Source: Comamonadaceae bacterium (GTDB lineage Bacteria > Pseudomonadota > Gammaproteobacteria > Burkholderiales > Burkholderiaceae_C). Taken from it: DNA of 64,000 bases. The stretch is from positions 1-64,000 of the forward strand of contig CANGIQ010000007.1 in NCBI GenBank assembly GCA_947453965.1, read 5' to 3'. How positions within the stretch are numbered: position 1 is the stretch's first letter; each line of letters starts with the position of its first letter. A program made the position numbers and the translations under genes. Below, one piece after another: positions 54,570-63,284 of the stretch. The notes beneath the pieces are model-generated. The model was not told the origin of the DNA, searched no databases, and saw only the letters and a list, made by a program, of their open reading frames with translations.

Positions 54570-55361
54570 ATGAAAAATACTTTCTTTAGCTGGATGCTGT
54601 GTCTCTTCGGATTCGTTCATTCCACCTCCCTGGCGCAACCGACACATGCAGACCCTCAGCAGGTCATGGCGTCGCTGAATCAAATTTATTTATCCGAAGA
54701 GTTCTCGGCCATCCATCGCCAATTGACGTTTCCAACCGCGCAACCCAGTTTGGCACAACGTACGGATGAGACCAAAGCCACCAAACTGCAAGTTCAAACA
54801 TTGAACAGTTGGCAAAGAGAGTTTGAAATTCGACTGGCACGCGTGGTAGACGCGCAAAAAAATGCGCACTCTCCGAATGCAAAGGTCTATCAACAATTCT
54901 CAGACAATGTGGTCGCGATTTACCAAAGATTGAAAAACAAAAAAATCAACTTTCGACAAGCCAATCAAGATTTGGTCGCCGCACAGAAAATGTTAGTCCT
55001 CGACGCTGAAGCGCCGCGCAAAGAAAAAATGGGCCAAGGAAATTCAACACCGCGCGTGCCACCGTCTTACACCCCTGCGCCTCAGCAACCGCCCCAAGCT
55101 GTACCCACGACTTCTACCCCGCCCGTGCGCAACGCCAGAACCAACGCGTCTTCGAAGAGCGTGTGTGATCAAAAGCAAATCTTGCTTGATTCACTGTTGC
55201 AAGAAAAAGAAAACTGGGAAAGTGTGACCTCTTCTTTGAACCAGTCTTTGAAGCAACCACTGGATCGTGCGACAGCCCAACAAACCCAGGACATGCAATC
55301 GATGGCCAGAGAAGAAAAAATCAAAGAGCTATCGATGTACCGCACAAAACACTGTCGCTAA
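54570..55361 (+). CDS. exported protein of unknown function
   Basis: A 263-aa protein with a signal peptide (MKNTFFSWMLCLFGFVHSTS, cleavage near SLAQ). The mature part is Gln/Lys rich and mostly helical, with a Pro/Thr-rich linker around 168-195 (TPAPQQPPQAVPTTSTPP) between two helical regions. It ends with a Cys (TKHC). I recognise no family. The next gene, the M14 peptidase, starts 13 bases after its stop, so they are probably co-transcribed. Confidence 0.7.
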   Translation: MKNTFFSWMLCLFGFVHSTSLAQPTHADPQQVMASLNQIYLSEEFSAIHRQLTFPTAQPSLAQRTDETKATKLQVQTLNSWQREFEIRLARVVDAQKNAHSPNAKVYQQFSDNVVAIYQRLKNKKINFRQANQDLVAAQKMLVLDAEAPRKEKMGQGNSTPRVPPSYTPAPQQPPQAVPTTSTPPVRNARTNASSKSVCDQKQILLDSLLQEKENWESVTSSLNQSLKQPLDRATAQQTQDMQSMAREEKIKELSMYRTKHCR

Positions 55362-55374
55362 AAGGCACGATCTC

Positions 55375-57246
55375 ATGTGGACCCAACGTTTTTGCAATGG
55401 AAAATTTGTTTCCATGCTGCTTGTACTGGCACTCAATGGCTGTGGACTGGCGCATGCACAAACCACGTCGGTGCTGGAGGCCGAAGCAAGTAAATTTCGA
55501 CGCACAGGCAGTTATGCCGAAGTAGAACAGCTTTGCCAAACTCTGGCCAAAAATCACCCTAACTCCGCACGCTGCTTTCACATTGGTCACTCTGCCGAGG
55601 GGCGTCCTATTTGGGCCATGGCCGTAAGCCGAAGTGGCGCGTTGACACCCGCACAAGCCAAACATCTTGGAATTCCTGTGGTGCTGGCAATCGGTGGCAC
55701 GCATGCGGGTGAGATCGATGGCAAAGACGCAGGTCTGATGTTGCTCCGTGATTGGTTAAAAAGTCCACCGGCTAACGATCCCTTGAAGCACCAAGTTTTT
55801 CTCTTCGTGCCGGTGTTCAATGTGGACGGCCATGAGCGACCCAGCCCCTACAACCGACCCAACCAAAATGGTCCCAGCTTGCAAGGCGAACGGGTCACGG
55901 CGCAGCGCATCAACCTTAACCGTGACTGGATGTTGGGGCAATCGCCCGAGATGAATGCCATGCTGCAACTGGTCACACAGTGGGACCCGTTGTTGACCTT
56001 GGATTTGCACGTCACCGATGGTGTTCGATTTCGTCATGATGTGTCTTTGTCGATGTCTCCCATGTTCAGCGCAGACGAGCCTTTGACGGAAATGTCAGAG
56101 CATGTGCTGTCAGAACTGATGCAGCGCCTGAGCGTCAAAGGCCATCGTCCTCTGGACTTCACACCGGTGTTGCTGGATTTTGAGAATCCCCGATCCGGCA
56201 TCATGCGCGATGCAGATGCACCGCGCTTCTCGCACGTCTATGCCGTGCTGCGAAATCGAATTGGAGTGCTGGTCGAAGACCACGCGTGGTCACCCTATGC
56301 GCAACGGGTTCAAACCAGCATGGACGTGCTGATCGCTGCACTGGAGTTGATGGCCAAAGATGGGCGCCAACTTTTGATGGTGGCGCTCAACGCCGATGCA
56401 CATGCTGAAAAAATGCAGACCGAAACAGTCGCACTAGATTGGCAAAACATGCTCGAAGCAGGCATCGACATACCAACGGGCGAAGTGGACTTGTTGGGCT
56501 ACGAATACACCACGCATCTTGAAGCACCCATCGTCGGCGGACGTCACATCACCTACCACCTCAACCAACCTGCTGTCTGGCACATGCCGGTGTATGGTGG
56601 CATTCAGCCGGTGAACGATGCCATCGTGACGTTGCCTCAGGGGGGTTACCTCATTCCCGCAGGTTGGGCTTCTGTGGTGGTGCCTTATCTTCAAAAGCAC
56701 CAGGTCGCGTACCAAACGCTTCCTCACGCCATTCAGGGCGCCGAGGTTCAAGCCCTGCAAGTCAATCCAGAAAGCATCTCCTTTGACGCCCGGACCTTTC
56801 AGGGGCGCTTGCGCACCAATATCAGCGGTGAGTGGGTCGCCAAGCGCGCCAATTTGTTGCAAGGCTCTATTTATGTGCCCATTCGCCAAGCGCGCGCTTT
56901 GATGGCGGCACACTTGCTCGAGCCCATGTCCCCGGATTCACTGTCTCGCTGGGGTTTGTTCAACACTGCCTACGAAGTCACTGACCACATCTCAAACCAT
57001 CGGCAATTGCAAATTGCGCAATGGATGTACCGAGAAGATCGACGCATCCGTGAACGCTACGGCGATTCCTTGCACCAGAAATTGCCTGCCTTGCGCAAGG
57101 AATACCAAACCCGAATGGACCGCGATGACCGCTTCCGAGAGGACCCCGAGCAACGCATTGATTTTTGGATCAGCCAGATCCCCTATCACGACCCCACCTT
57201 CAACCAGTATCCAATTTTGCGGACCGGCCGCTCACCGCTGCCTTAG
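55375..57246 (+). CDS. exported M14-family zinc carboxypeptidase
   Basis: A 623-aa metallo-carboxypeptidase. The N-terminus is a signal sequence with a possible lipobox LNGC (residues 21-24), so it may be a lipoprotein. The zinc ligands are H110 and E113 in GGTHAGEIDGKD and a third His in LTLDLHVTDG; the catalytic Glu is in GVLVEDHAWSPY. M14 enzymes remove C-terminal residues from peptides. The C-terminal about 250 residues form additional beta-rich domains of unclear role. The start ATG 55375 follows the exported-protein gene. Confidence 0.87.
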   Translation: MWTQRFCNGKFVSMLLVLALNGCGLAHAQTTSVLEAEASKFRRTGSYAEVEQLCQTLAKNHPNSARCFHIGHSAEGRPIWAMAVSRSGALTPAQAKHLGIPVVLAIGGTHAGEIDGKDAGLMLLRDWLKSPPANDPLKHQVFLFVPVFNVDGHERPSPYNRPNQNGPSLQGERVTAQRINLNRDWMLGQSPEMNAMLQLVTQWDPLLTLDLHVTDGVRFRHDVSLSMSPMFSADEPLTEMSEHVLSELMQRLSVKGHRPLDFTPVLLDFENPRSGIMRDADAPRFSHVYAVLRNRIGVLVEDHAWSPYAQRVQTSMDVLIAALELMAKDGRQLLMVALNADAHAEKMQTETVALDWQNMLEAGIDIPTGEVDLLGYEYTTHLEAPIVGGRHITYHLNQPAVWHMPVYGGIQPVNDAIVTLPQGGYLIPAGWASVVVPYLQKHQVAYQTLPHAIQGAEVQALQVNPESISFDARTFQGRLRTNISGEWVAKRANLLQGSIYVPIRQARALMAAHLLEPMSPDSLSRWGLFNTAYEVTDHISNHRQLQIAQWMYREDRRIRERYGDSLHQKLPALRKEYQTRMDRDDRFREDPEQRIDFWISQIPYHDPTFNQYPILRTGRSPLP

Positions 57247-57292
57247 CCCAGCGCAAGGGTCACACCACGCATCGATGGATTAACATTTCAAA

Positions 57293-57931
57293 ATGCTTCA
57301 GTACGAAACCGTCCCCGTCACCCCCTTCCAACAAAACTGTTCCATCGTCTGGTGCGATGAAACCATGAAAGCCGCCATCATTGATCCCGGTGGCGATTTG
57401 GATATGCTGCAAGACGCTTGCAAACAACTGGGCGTCACGCTGGAACAAATCTGGATCACCCACGCCCACATCGACCATGCAGGGGGCACGGCTGAATTGG
57501 CGGAGCGCTTGCACTTGCCCATCATCGGCCCGCACGAGGGCGATCAGTTTTGGATCGATGGTTTGGCGCAAGCCGCTGCGAGCTATGGTTTTCCGCCCTC
57601 GCGCGCCTTCACGCCCACACGCTGGTTGCACGACGGCGACACCGTCACCCTCGGTCAACACACGCTGCAGGTGCGTCATTGCCCTGGGCACACACCAGGC
57701 CATGTGGTGTTTTATTCGCCCGAGATCAAACGTGCGTTTGTCGGCGATGTGCTGTTTGCAGGCAGCATTGGCCGCACCGATTTTCCGCGTGGCAACCACC
57801 AAGACTTGATCGACAGCATCACCCAACGTTTGTGGCCTATGGGTGACGACACGGTGTTCATTCCAGGCCACGGCCCTGAGAGCACCTTTGGCCGCGAGCG
57901 GGTCAGCAACCCCTACGTGGGCGGAACCTGA
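57293..57931 (+). CDS. MBL-fold metallohydrolase (glyoxalase II-like)
   Basis: A 212-aa cytosolic metallo-beta-lactamase-fold hydrolase. The metal motif is THAHIDHAGG (H57, H59, D61, H62), followed by CPGHTPGH and VGDVLFAGSIGRTD, then PGHGPEST. This is the YcbL/glyoxalase II-like branch, which cleaves thioesters such as S-lactoylglutathione. It is convergent with the enoyl-CoA hydratase gene, 20 bases apart. Confidence 0.9.
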   Translation: MLQYETVPVTPFQQNCSIVWCDETMKAAIIDPGGDLDMLQDACKQLGVTLEQIWITHAHIDHAGGTAELAERLHLPIIGPHEGDQFWIDGLAQAAASYGFPPSRAFTPTRWLHDGDTVTLGQHTLQVRHCPGHTPGHVVFYSPEIKRAFVGDVLFAGSIGRTDFPRGNHQDLIDSITQRLWPMGDDTVFIPGHGPESTFGRERVSNPYVGGT

Positions 57932-57951
57932 AGCAAGCGCAAGGCTGAAGT

Positions 57952-58740
57952 TCAGCGGCCTTGAAAAACGGGTTTGCGTTTGTCAAAAAACGCGCCCAAG
58001 GCTTCCTTGAAATCTTGCGTTTGTGCACTGGCCATGAAGTTCGTGCGCTCCGCATCGAGTTGATCGACCAAACTGGTCTCGAACGATTGACGCATCAAAC
58101 GCTTGAGTCGGCCATAGGCCAAGGTTGGTCCCTGAGCCAGGCGTTGCGCCAAGGCGTGCACCTCGGCATCCAGTTGTTCAGCAGGAACCACGCGATTGAC
58201 CAGACCTAAGCGCAAGGCTTCTTGTGCATCAAAGGTGTCCGCCAACAACGCAATTTGCATGGCATTGCGCAAGCCCACCAAGCGCGGCAAGCTCCACGAA
58301 CCCGACACATCACAACTGGCCGCCACATTGGCATAGGCCAAATTAAAGCGCGTGCCTTCGGCGGAAATGGCCAAGTCACAAGCACTCGCCAAACTCAAGG
58401 AGCCGCCCGCTACCACGCCGTGCAAGCTCGCAATCACCGGCGCGTTGAGCTTGGCCAGAATCAACACGGCTTCGTGCAGTCGGCTGATCAGGGCGTTGGC
58501 GCTGTTGACCGAATCAGTTTGCAAAGTGGCCAAGTCGCCGCCCACACCAAAGGCCTTGCCTGCACCGCGGATCACCACCACGCGCACGCTGTCGTCGTTG
58601 GCCAGGGTTTGGCAATGCGCCAGAAATGCTTCGGCCACCGCCACATTGATGGCGTTCATGGCCTCGGGGCGGTTCATGATCAAGGTGGCCATACCACCTT
58701 CACGGGTCAAGACAACAGAATCAAGGGAGGCGTTCGACAT
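57952..58740 (-). CDS. enoyl-CoA hydratase/isomerase family protein
   Basis: A 262-aa crotonase-fold protein. The oxyanion-hole regions are GAGKAFGVGGDLATLQ and ASLHGVVAGGSLSLASACDL; the second catalytic position is Asp in the AASCDVSGSWSLPRLVG segment, which suggests an isomerase-type rather than hydratase-type active site. It is the last gene of the acyl-CoA cluster, 22 bases after the TetR gene. The substrate is unknown. Confidence 0.87.
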   Translation of the reverse strand: MSNASLDSVVLTREGGMATLIMNRPEAMNAINVAVAEAFLAHCQTLANDDSVRVVVIRGAGKAFGVGGDLATLQTDSVNSANALISRLHEAVLILAKLNAPVIASLHGVVAGGSLSLASACDLAISAEGTRFNLAYANVAASCDVSGSWSLPRLVGLRNAMQIALLADTFDAQEALRLGLVNRVVPAEQLDAEVHALAQRLAQGPTLAYGRLKRLMRQSFETSLVDQLDAERTNFMASAQTQDFKEALGAFFDKRKPVFQGR

Positions 58741-58762
58741 GGTGCAATCTTTCGTACAAGGA

Positions 58763-59407
58763 TCATGGAGTCACAGGCTGATACAAGCCTGTGCTTAAAA
58801 AATGGATGCATTGATCGGCGATGGTGTCGACCGACAGATCGCCATTGGGTTGGTACCAGCGTGCCACCCAGCTGATGGCCCCGGCAATCGTGAAGGCTGC
58901 AATCTTGGGATCACACGGTTTGAGCGAACCTTCGGCAATGCCTTGGGCAATGAGTTCACGAAACTCCAAATCAATTGCGGCTTTGATGCGGCGCAGTTTT
59001 TGTTGACTCTCCGCCGGCAGCGGGTCTTCGCCCACACGAATCACACACATGCCAAAGTCCATGGTGACAATTTCGGTGTACTTGCGCATGGCCGCTGTCA
59101 ATTTGTCAGCAGCCGAACCGCCCGATGCGCCCACATCATGAATCGCCTCTTGCAACATCGTGAGGCCAATGCGCACGCACTCAAACAAAATTTCTTCTTT
59201 GTTTTTGACGTAGTAGTACAGCGTGGGTTTGGTGACGTTGAGGCGCTCTGCGACTTCATCGAGGGTGCTGGCCAAATAGCCTTTTTCGTTGAACACCTGA
59301 GCGGCAGTACGCAGCACTGCTTCGCGTTTGTTGATCCGCGCTTTGATGCGCACCTGAGCCCGGTCTTGCACCGGCGTCCAAGGGGATGTGACGACAGAGC
59401 TGGCCAT
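58763..59407 (-). CDS. TetR family transcriptional regulator
   Basis: A 214-aa TetR-type repressor. The N-terminal helix-turn-helix is clear (FNEKGYLASTLDEVAERLNV, then TKPTLYYYVKNKEEIL); the C-terminal helical ligand domain resembles the acyl-CoA-responsive group. It starts 17 bases after the acyl-CoA synthetase stop and probably controls the transporter/synthetase operon, responding to the substrate or its CoA ester. That is inference from position. Confidence 0.9.
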   Translation of the reverse strand: MASSVVTSPWTPVQDRAQVRIKARINKREAVLRTAAQVFNEKGYLASTLDEVAERLNVTKPTLYYYVKNKEEILFECVRIGLTMLQEAIHDVGASGGSAADKLTAAMRKYTEIVTMDFGMCVIRVGEDPLPAESQQKLRRIKAAIDLEFRELIAQGIAEGSLKPCDPKIAAFTIAGAISWVARWYQPNGDLSVDTIADQCIHFLSTGLYQPVTP

Positions 59408-59424
59408 GCGCAAGAAGCCACCGC

Positions 59425-61236
59425 TCAGCGGTACATGGCCTCAATCTCTGTCGCGTACGTCTTGTAGATGCTGGCGCGACGGACCTTCATGGTGGCGGTG
59501 ACCTCGCCATCGTCATGGTCGAGCTCTTTGGTCAGCAAATGGAAGCGCCGAATGTGGCTGACCTCGGCCAGTTTGGCGTTGCCCTCGCGCACTTGTTCGT
59601 CAATCAGGGCCCGCACTTCAGGTGTTTCGGTCAGCGAGCGGAAGTGGGTGAAGGCCAGATTGCGCGACTCGGCCCATTGCGACACAGCTTCAAAATCAAT
59701 TTGAATCAAGGCGCTGACAAACTTACGCGCATCGGCCACCACCACACACTCTTTGATGAAGTGGCTGGTCTTCATCGTGTTTTCAATTTCAGACGGCGTG
59801 AGGTTCTTGCCGCCAGCGGTGATCATGATGTCTTTGAGGCGGTCAACAATTTTCAATTCGCCCTGCACCTCTTGCACCACGTCCCCAGTGTGCAGCCAGC
59901 CGTCCACCAAAGTGGTGGCCGTGGCCTCTGGATTTTTGTAATAGCCTTTGAACACCACATCGCCCCGAATTTGCAGCTCGCCCACTTCTGACAAACGGTG
60001 CGCCACGCCCAGCACGGGCACGCCGACCGTGCCACGCACCACCGTACCCAAGCGCTGGCCCAACACCATGCCACTGGACTCGGTCATGCCATACACCTCA
60101 ATCAAGGGCACGCCCAAGGTTCGGAAGAAATGCACGATGGCTGGCGAAATCGGCGCCGCCCCCGTCAGCGCGACGGTGACCTTGCGCAAGCCAATGAAGT
60201 TTTGCAAGGCACGGAACATCAAGAGATAGAAGAAGCCAAACACCAAGCGCTCAGTGAGCGTGCGGTCAGCTGCACCTTTGTGCGCAAATTTACCGCACTC
60301 GACCAAGCCCCACTCAAATAAGCGACGTCGCAGCGGACCCGCCTCATGCATTTTGATGTTGATCGCCGAATGCAATTTTTCCCAAATACGCGGCACACCC
60401 AAGAACATCGACGGTGCGACTTCACGCAAGTCTTCCTGCACGGTACGAATGGATTCGCCAAAGTCCACCCGCGAGCCCAGGTACACCGGCACAAAGGAGG
60501 TCAGCATTTGCTCGGCAACGTGGCACAAAGGCAAGTACGACAAATGCGCGGTATCAGCAGTGAGCTGCAAGCGATCTACCGTGCTGCGCGCCATGGCCGC
60601 AATGTTGCGGTAGCTGATCATGGCGCCCTTGGGCTTGCCGGTAGAACCCGAGGTGTAAATCACCAAGGCTGTGTCGTCGAGCTGTTGGTGTGCCAGCACA
60701 CGTTCCACAAGCGCCGTGTCTGCCGATTGCACACCCAGCGCTTCAAGATCGTCAAAGCTGATGACCATGTCGCCCGCTTGTTCCCGCGTGTCGATGAGGC
60801 CTTTCTTTTCCATCACCACGATTTTTTTCAAACGGGGCAATTGGTCCAGCGCTTGCAACACTTTGTCGGTTTGCTCTTGGTCTTCACACACCACCACTTC
60901 GGCATCGGCATGCGAGAGCACATAGGCAATTTCATTCGTCGGGCTGGTGGGGTACACGCCCACCGTCACACCGCCCACCAACCCTGCGCCGAGTTGGCTC
61001 AACACCCACTCGATGCGGTTTTCTGACAGCACACCCACATGCGCACCTTCGCTCAAACCCACCGCCTTGAAGCCCAAGCCCACATGGGTGGCACGCTCGA
61101 AGTAGGCCGCCCAGCTCAGCGGCTTCCAAATGCCGTGCTCTTTTTGACGAATCGCAATACCCGCGCTGTTGTGCTGCGCTTGATGGCACAGCATTTGCGG
61201 CAAGGTGTGCGTGGGGTGGAGTTCGCTCATGGCCAT
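59425..61236 (-). CDS. long-chain-type acyl-CoA synthetase (AMP-forming)
   Basis: An adenylate-forming enzyme that makes an acyl-CoA from a carboxylic acid. The 603-aa product has the ATP motif YTSGSTGKPKG, VYGMTESSG, WLHTGDVVQE and the C-terminal lysine motif in TAGGKNLTPSEIE. The length and layout match FadD15/long-chain acyl-CoA ligases seen beside branched-chain-type transporters. It lies between livF and the TetR gene, so the transporter and ligase likely act together: import then activation of an organic acid. Confidence 0.9.
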   Translation of the reverse strand: MAMSELHPTHTLPQMLCHQAQHNSAGIAIRQKEHGIWKPLSWAAYFERATHVGLGFKAVGLSEGAHVGVLSENRIEWVLSQLGAGLVGGVTVGVYPTSPTNEIAYVLSHADAEVVVCEDQEQTDKVLQALDQLPRLKKIVVMEKKGLIDTREQAGDMVISFDDLEALGVQSADTALVERVLAHQQLDDTALVIYTSGSTGKPKGAMISYRNIAAMARSTVDRLQLTADTAHLSYLPLCHVAEQMLTSFVPVYLGSRVDFGESIRTVQEDLREVAPSMFLGVPRIWEKLHSAINIKMHEAGPLRRRLFEWGLVECGKFAHKGAADRTLTERLVFGFFYLLMFRALQNFIGLRKVTVALTGAAPISPAIVHFFRTLGVPLIEVYGMTESSGMVLGQRLGTVVRGTVGVPVLGVAHRLSEVGELQIRGDVVFKGYYKNPEATATTLVDGWLHTGDVVQEVQGELKIVDRLKDIMITAGGKNLTPSEIENTMKTSHFIKECVVVADARKFVSALIQIDFEAVSQWAESRNLAFTHFRSLTETPEVRALIDEQVREGNAKLAEVSHIRRFHLLTKELDHDDGEVTATMKVRRASIYKTYATEIEAMYR

Positions 61237-61245
61237 CGTGAATTC

Positions 61246-62052
61246 TTAAGAGAGCCAGCGTTTGCGGCGTTTGTAATGTTTGAGTTCTTTGAAACTCTTG
61301 GCGTCGCCTTCGCTGCCCACGCCTAAATAAAACTCGCGCACATCGGGATCGGTGGCCAATTTTTCAGCCGTGTTGTCGATCACCAATTTGCCGTTTTCCA
61401 TGATGTAGCCATAGTGCGCCACCGCCAAAGCGATCGACGCGTTTTGCTCCACCAACAACATCGACACGCCACGCTCGGCGTTGATGCGCGCGATGATTTC
61501 AAAAATGGTTTCTACCAACACGGGCGAGAGGCCGAGCGAGGGTTCGTCCAACAAAATCAGTTTGGGGTCAGCAATCAAGGCGCGACCAATGGCCAACATT
61601 TGTTGCTCACCACCCGACAGGTACCCCGCCAAGCCCCGACGGCGTTCATGCAAGCGCGGAAAGTACTCGTACACCAGATCAAAATCGGCACGCGTAGAGG
61701 CTCGGCCTGTCAACGCATAGGTCGCGGCCACCAGGTTTTCTTCGACCGTGAGGTCTTCAAACACATGGCGGCCTTCCATGACATGAAACAACCCCGAGCG
61801 CACCAAGTCGTGCGGCGCAAGGCCTTGGGTGTCTTGCCCATCAAGCACGATGTCGCCACGGGTCATGGCGCCATCTTGAATTTCCAACAAATTGGAAATC
61901 GCTTTGAGCGTCGTGGACTTGCCCGCGCCATTGCTGCCGAGCAAGGCCACGATTTGTCCGCGTGGAATGGACAAAGAAAGGCCACGCAACACCTGGATCG
62001 TCTTGTTGTAAACGACCTCGATGTTGTTGACCTGCAAGATGGTGCTTTGCAT
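61246..62052 (-). CDS. branched-chain-amino-acid-type ABC transporter ATP-binding protein (LivF-like)
   Basis: A 268-aa ABC ATPase with Walker A GSNGAGKSTT, signature LSGGEQQMLAIGRAL and Walker B LILLDEPSLGLSP, plus the LivF-type EQNASIALAVAHYGYI. The ATG overlaps the binding-protein stop by one base. A C-terminal basic tail (KHYKRRKRW) is longer than in typical LivF. The substrate is set by the binding protein and by the linked CoA ligase; an aromatic or fatty acid is more likely than leucine. Confidence 0.9.
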   Translation of the reverse strand: MQSTILQVNNIEVVYNKTIQVLRGLSLSIPRGQIVALLGSNGAGKSTTLKAISNLLEIQDGAMTRGDIVLDGQDTQGLAPHDLVRSGLFHVMEGRHVFEDLTVEENLVAATYALTGRASTRADFDLVYEYFPRLHERRRGLAGYLSGGEQQMLAIGRALIADPKLILLDEPSLGLSPVLVETIFEIIARINAERGVSMLLVEQNASIALAVAHYGYIMENGKLVIDNTAEKLATDPDVREFYLGVGSEGDAKSFKELKHYKRRKRWLS

Positions 62053-63242
62053 TACTTTTGAAGGTTGATCCAGTCCGACGCTGGCAACATTTTTTGTTGC
62101 TTGAAGTCAGCACGGTAGATACGACCGATTGGGATGGAGTTGCCCTTGATGGACAAAGGCACGCCAATCAAACCGCCGGTATCAAAGTCACGGATAGAGC
62201 TCAAGGCCACCTTCATGTTTTTGCCGTTGAGCTCGTTGCCGGCTTCGAGCGTGCGGCGTGCCGCTTCGGTCAGCAACATGGCGCTCAAGAAACCTTGGGT
62301 ATAGGCGGTGCTTTGGTACTCAGGACGCATTTTGCGAATGCGCTCCAACATAGGGGCTTTGCCTTCGGTGTCGTAGTAGTAACGGTAGGGCATGACACCC
62401 AAAAAGCCGTCCACGTTCGGGCCCATGCGCATGACGGTGGAGTTGTCCATGCTCCAGAAAGTGCCCATGAAGGCCGTCTTCAAATTCAAGGCTTTGGCTT
62501 GGTTGATGAATTCAGGAATCGGTGCCGACACATAGCCGTGGAAGATGGTGTAGTCGGGATCGGCACGACGCAGCTTGATGACTTCGGCCGACACGTCCAC
62601 GCTAGCCGGCGGCGTGACGATTTCAGTCGCAATACTCAAGCCCAGACGCTGTGCATCGGTACGGGCGGCTTCCACAGGGTCACGGCCGAATTCGGTGTCG
62701 GAGTACACCAAGGCAATCTTGGCACCAGGCTTGGTTTTGGCGATGTACTGCAACAAGATGCCCACCATCTCGCTGTAGTTGGGGCCGACCATGAATTGCA
62801 GCGGGTATTTCTTTTCGTCGCTCAGTTCTTTGGCAAACGAGGCGCCTGTCATCAACATGCTTTGGGCACGCTCCAACTCGGGGTTGACGGTGCGGGCAAA
62901 ACCGGTGGAGTCGCCGTAATACAGATTGACTTTGTTTTGGCTGGTGATTTTTTTGAAGGCCGCCATGGACTGATCCACTTTGTAGGCCGTGTCTTCTGGC
63001 ACGTAACGCACCTTGCGGCCTTTGATGCCGCCCTTCTCATTCAAGATCGTCAGATAGTCTTTGATGCCTTGGTCCACGCCAATGCCGGCAAACGCGAACA
63101 CGCCGGTCATGGGAATAGAGCCGCCCAACACAATGTCTTCTTTGGATTCGACTTTGGCTTTTTGGGCCAGTGCTGAAGTGGACAGCGTCAGCGCGGCCAG
63201 CGTAGCCACAGCCGTGGCGCAGAGGGTGCGTTTGGTGATCAT
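62052..63242 (-). CDS. ABC transporter substrate-binding protein (LivK-like, HAAT family)
   Basis: A 396-aa periplasmic binding protein with a signal peptide (about 1-26, ending STSALA) and the two-lobed Leu/Ile/Val-binding fold: VLGGSIPMTGVFAFAGIGVD near the N-terminus, YGDSTGFARTVNPELERAQ and VYSDTEFGRDPVEAART. AGGAG precedes ATG 63242. It lies between the livM-like and livF-like genes. The ligand is unknown. Confidence 0.92.
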   Translation of the reverse strand: MITKRTLCATAVATLAALTLSTSALAQKAKVESKEDIVLGGSIPMTGVFAFAGIGVDQGIKDYLTILNEKGGIKGRKVRYVPEDTAYKVDQSMAAFKKITSQNKVNLYYGDSTGFARTVNPELERAQSMLMTGASFAKELSDEKKYPLQFMVGPNYSEMVGILLQYIAKTKPGAKIALVYSDTEFGRDPVEAARTDAQRLGLSIATEIVTPPASVDVSAEVIKLRRADPDYTIFHGYVSAPIPEFINQAKALNLKTAFMGTFWSMDNSTVMRMGPNVDGFLGVMPYRYYYDTEGKAPMLERIRKMRPEYQSTAYTQGFLSAMLLTEAARRTLEAGNELNGKNMKVALSSIRDFDTGGLIGVPLSIKGNSIPIGRIYRADFKQQKMLPASDWINLQK

Positions 63243-63284
63243 GAAAGTCTCCTTGGTGTTGGAATAAAGGTTGGAATGAAAGAA

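Noticed and set aside
62058-63176. 372-aa open frame opposite the substrate-binding protein
   Set aside because: The sense strand has a signal peptide, ribosome binding site and clear binding-protein motifs; the antisense frame has none.
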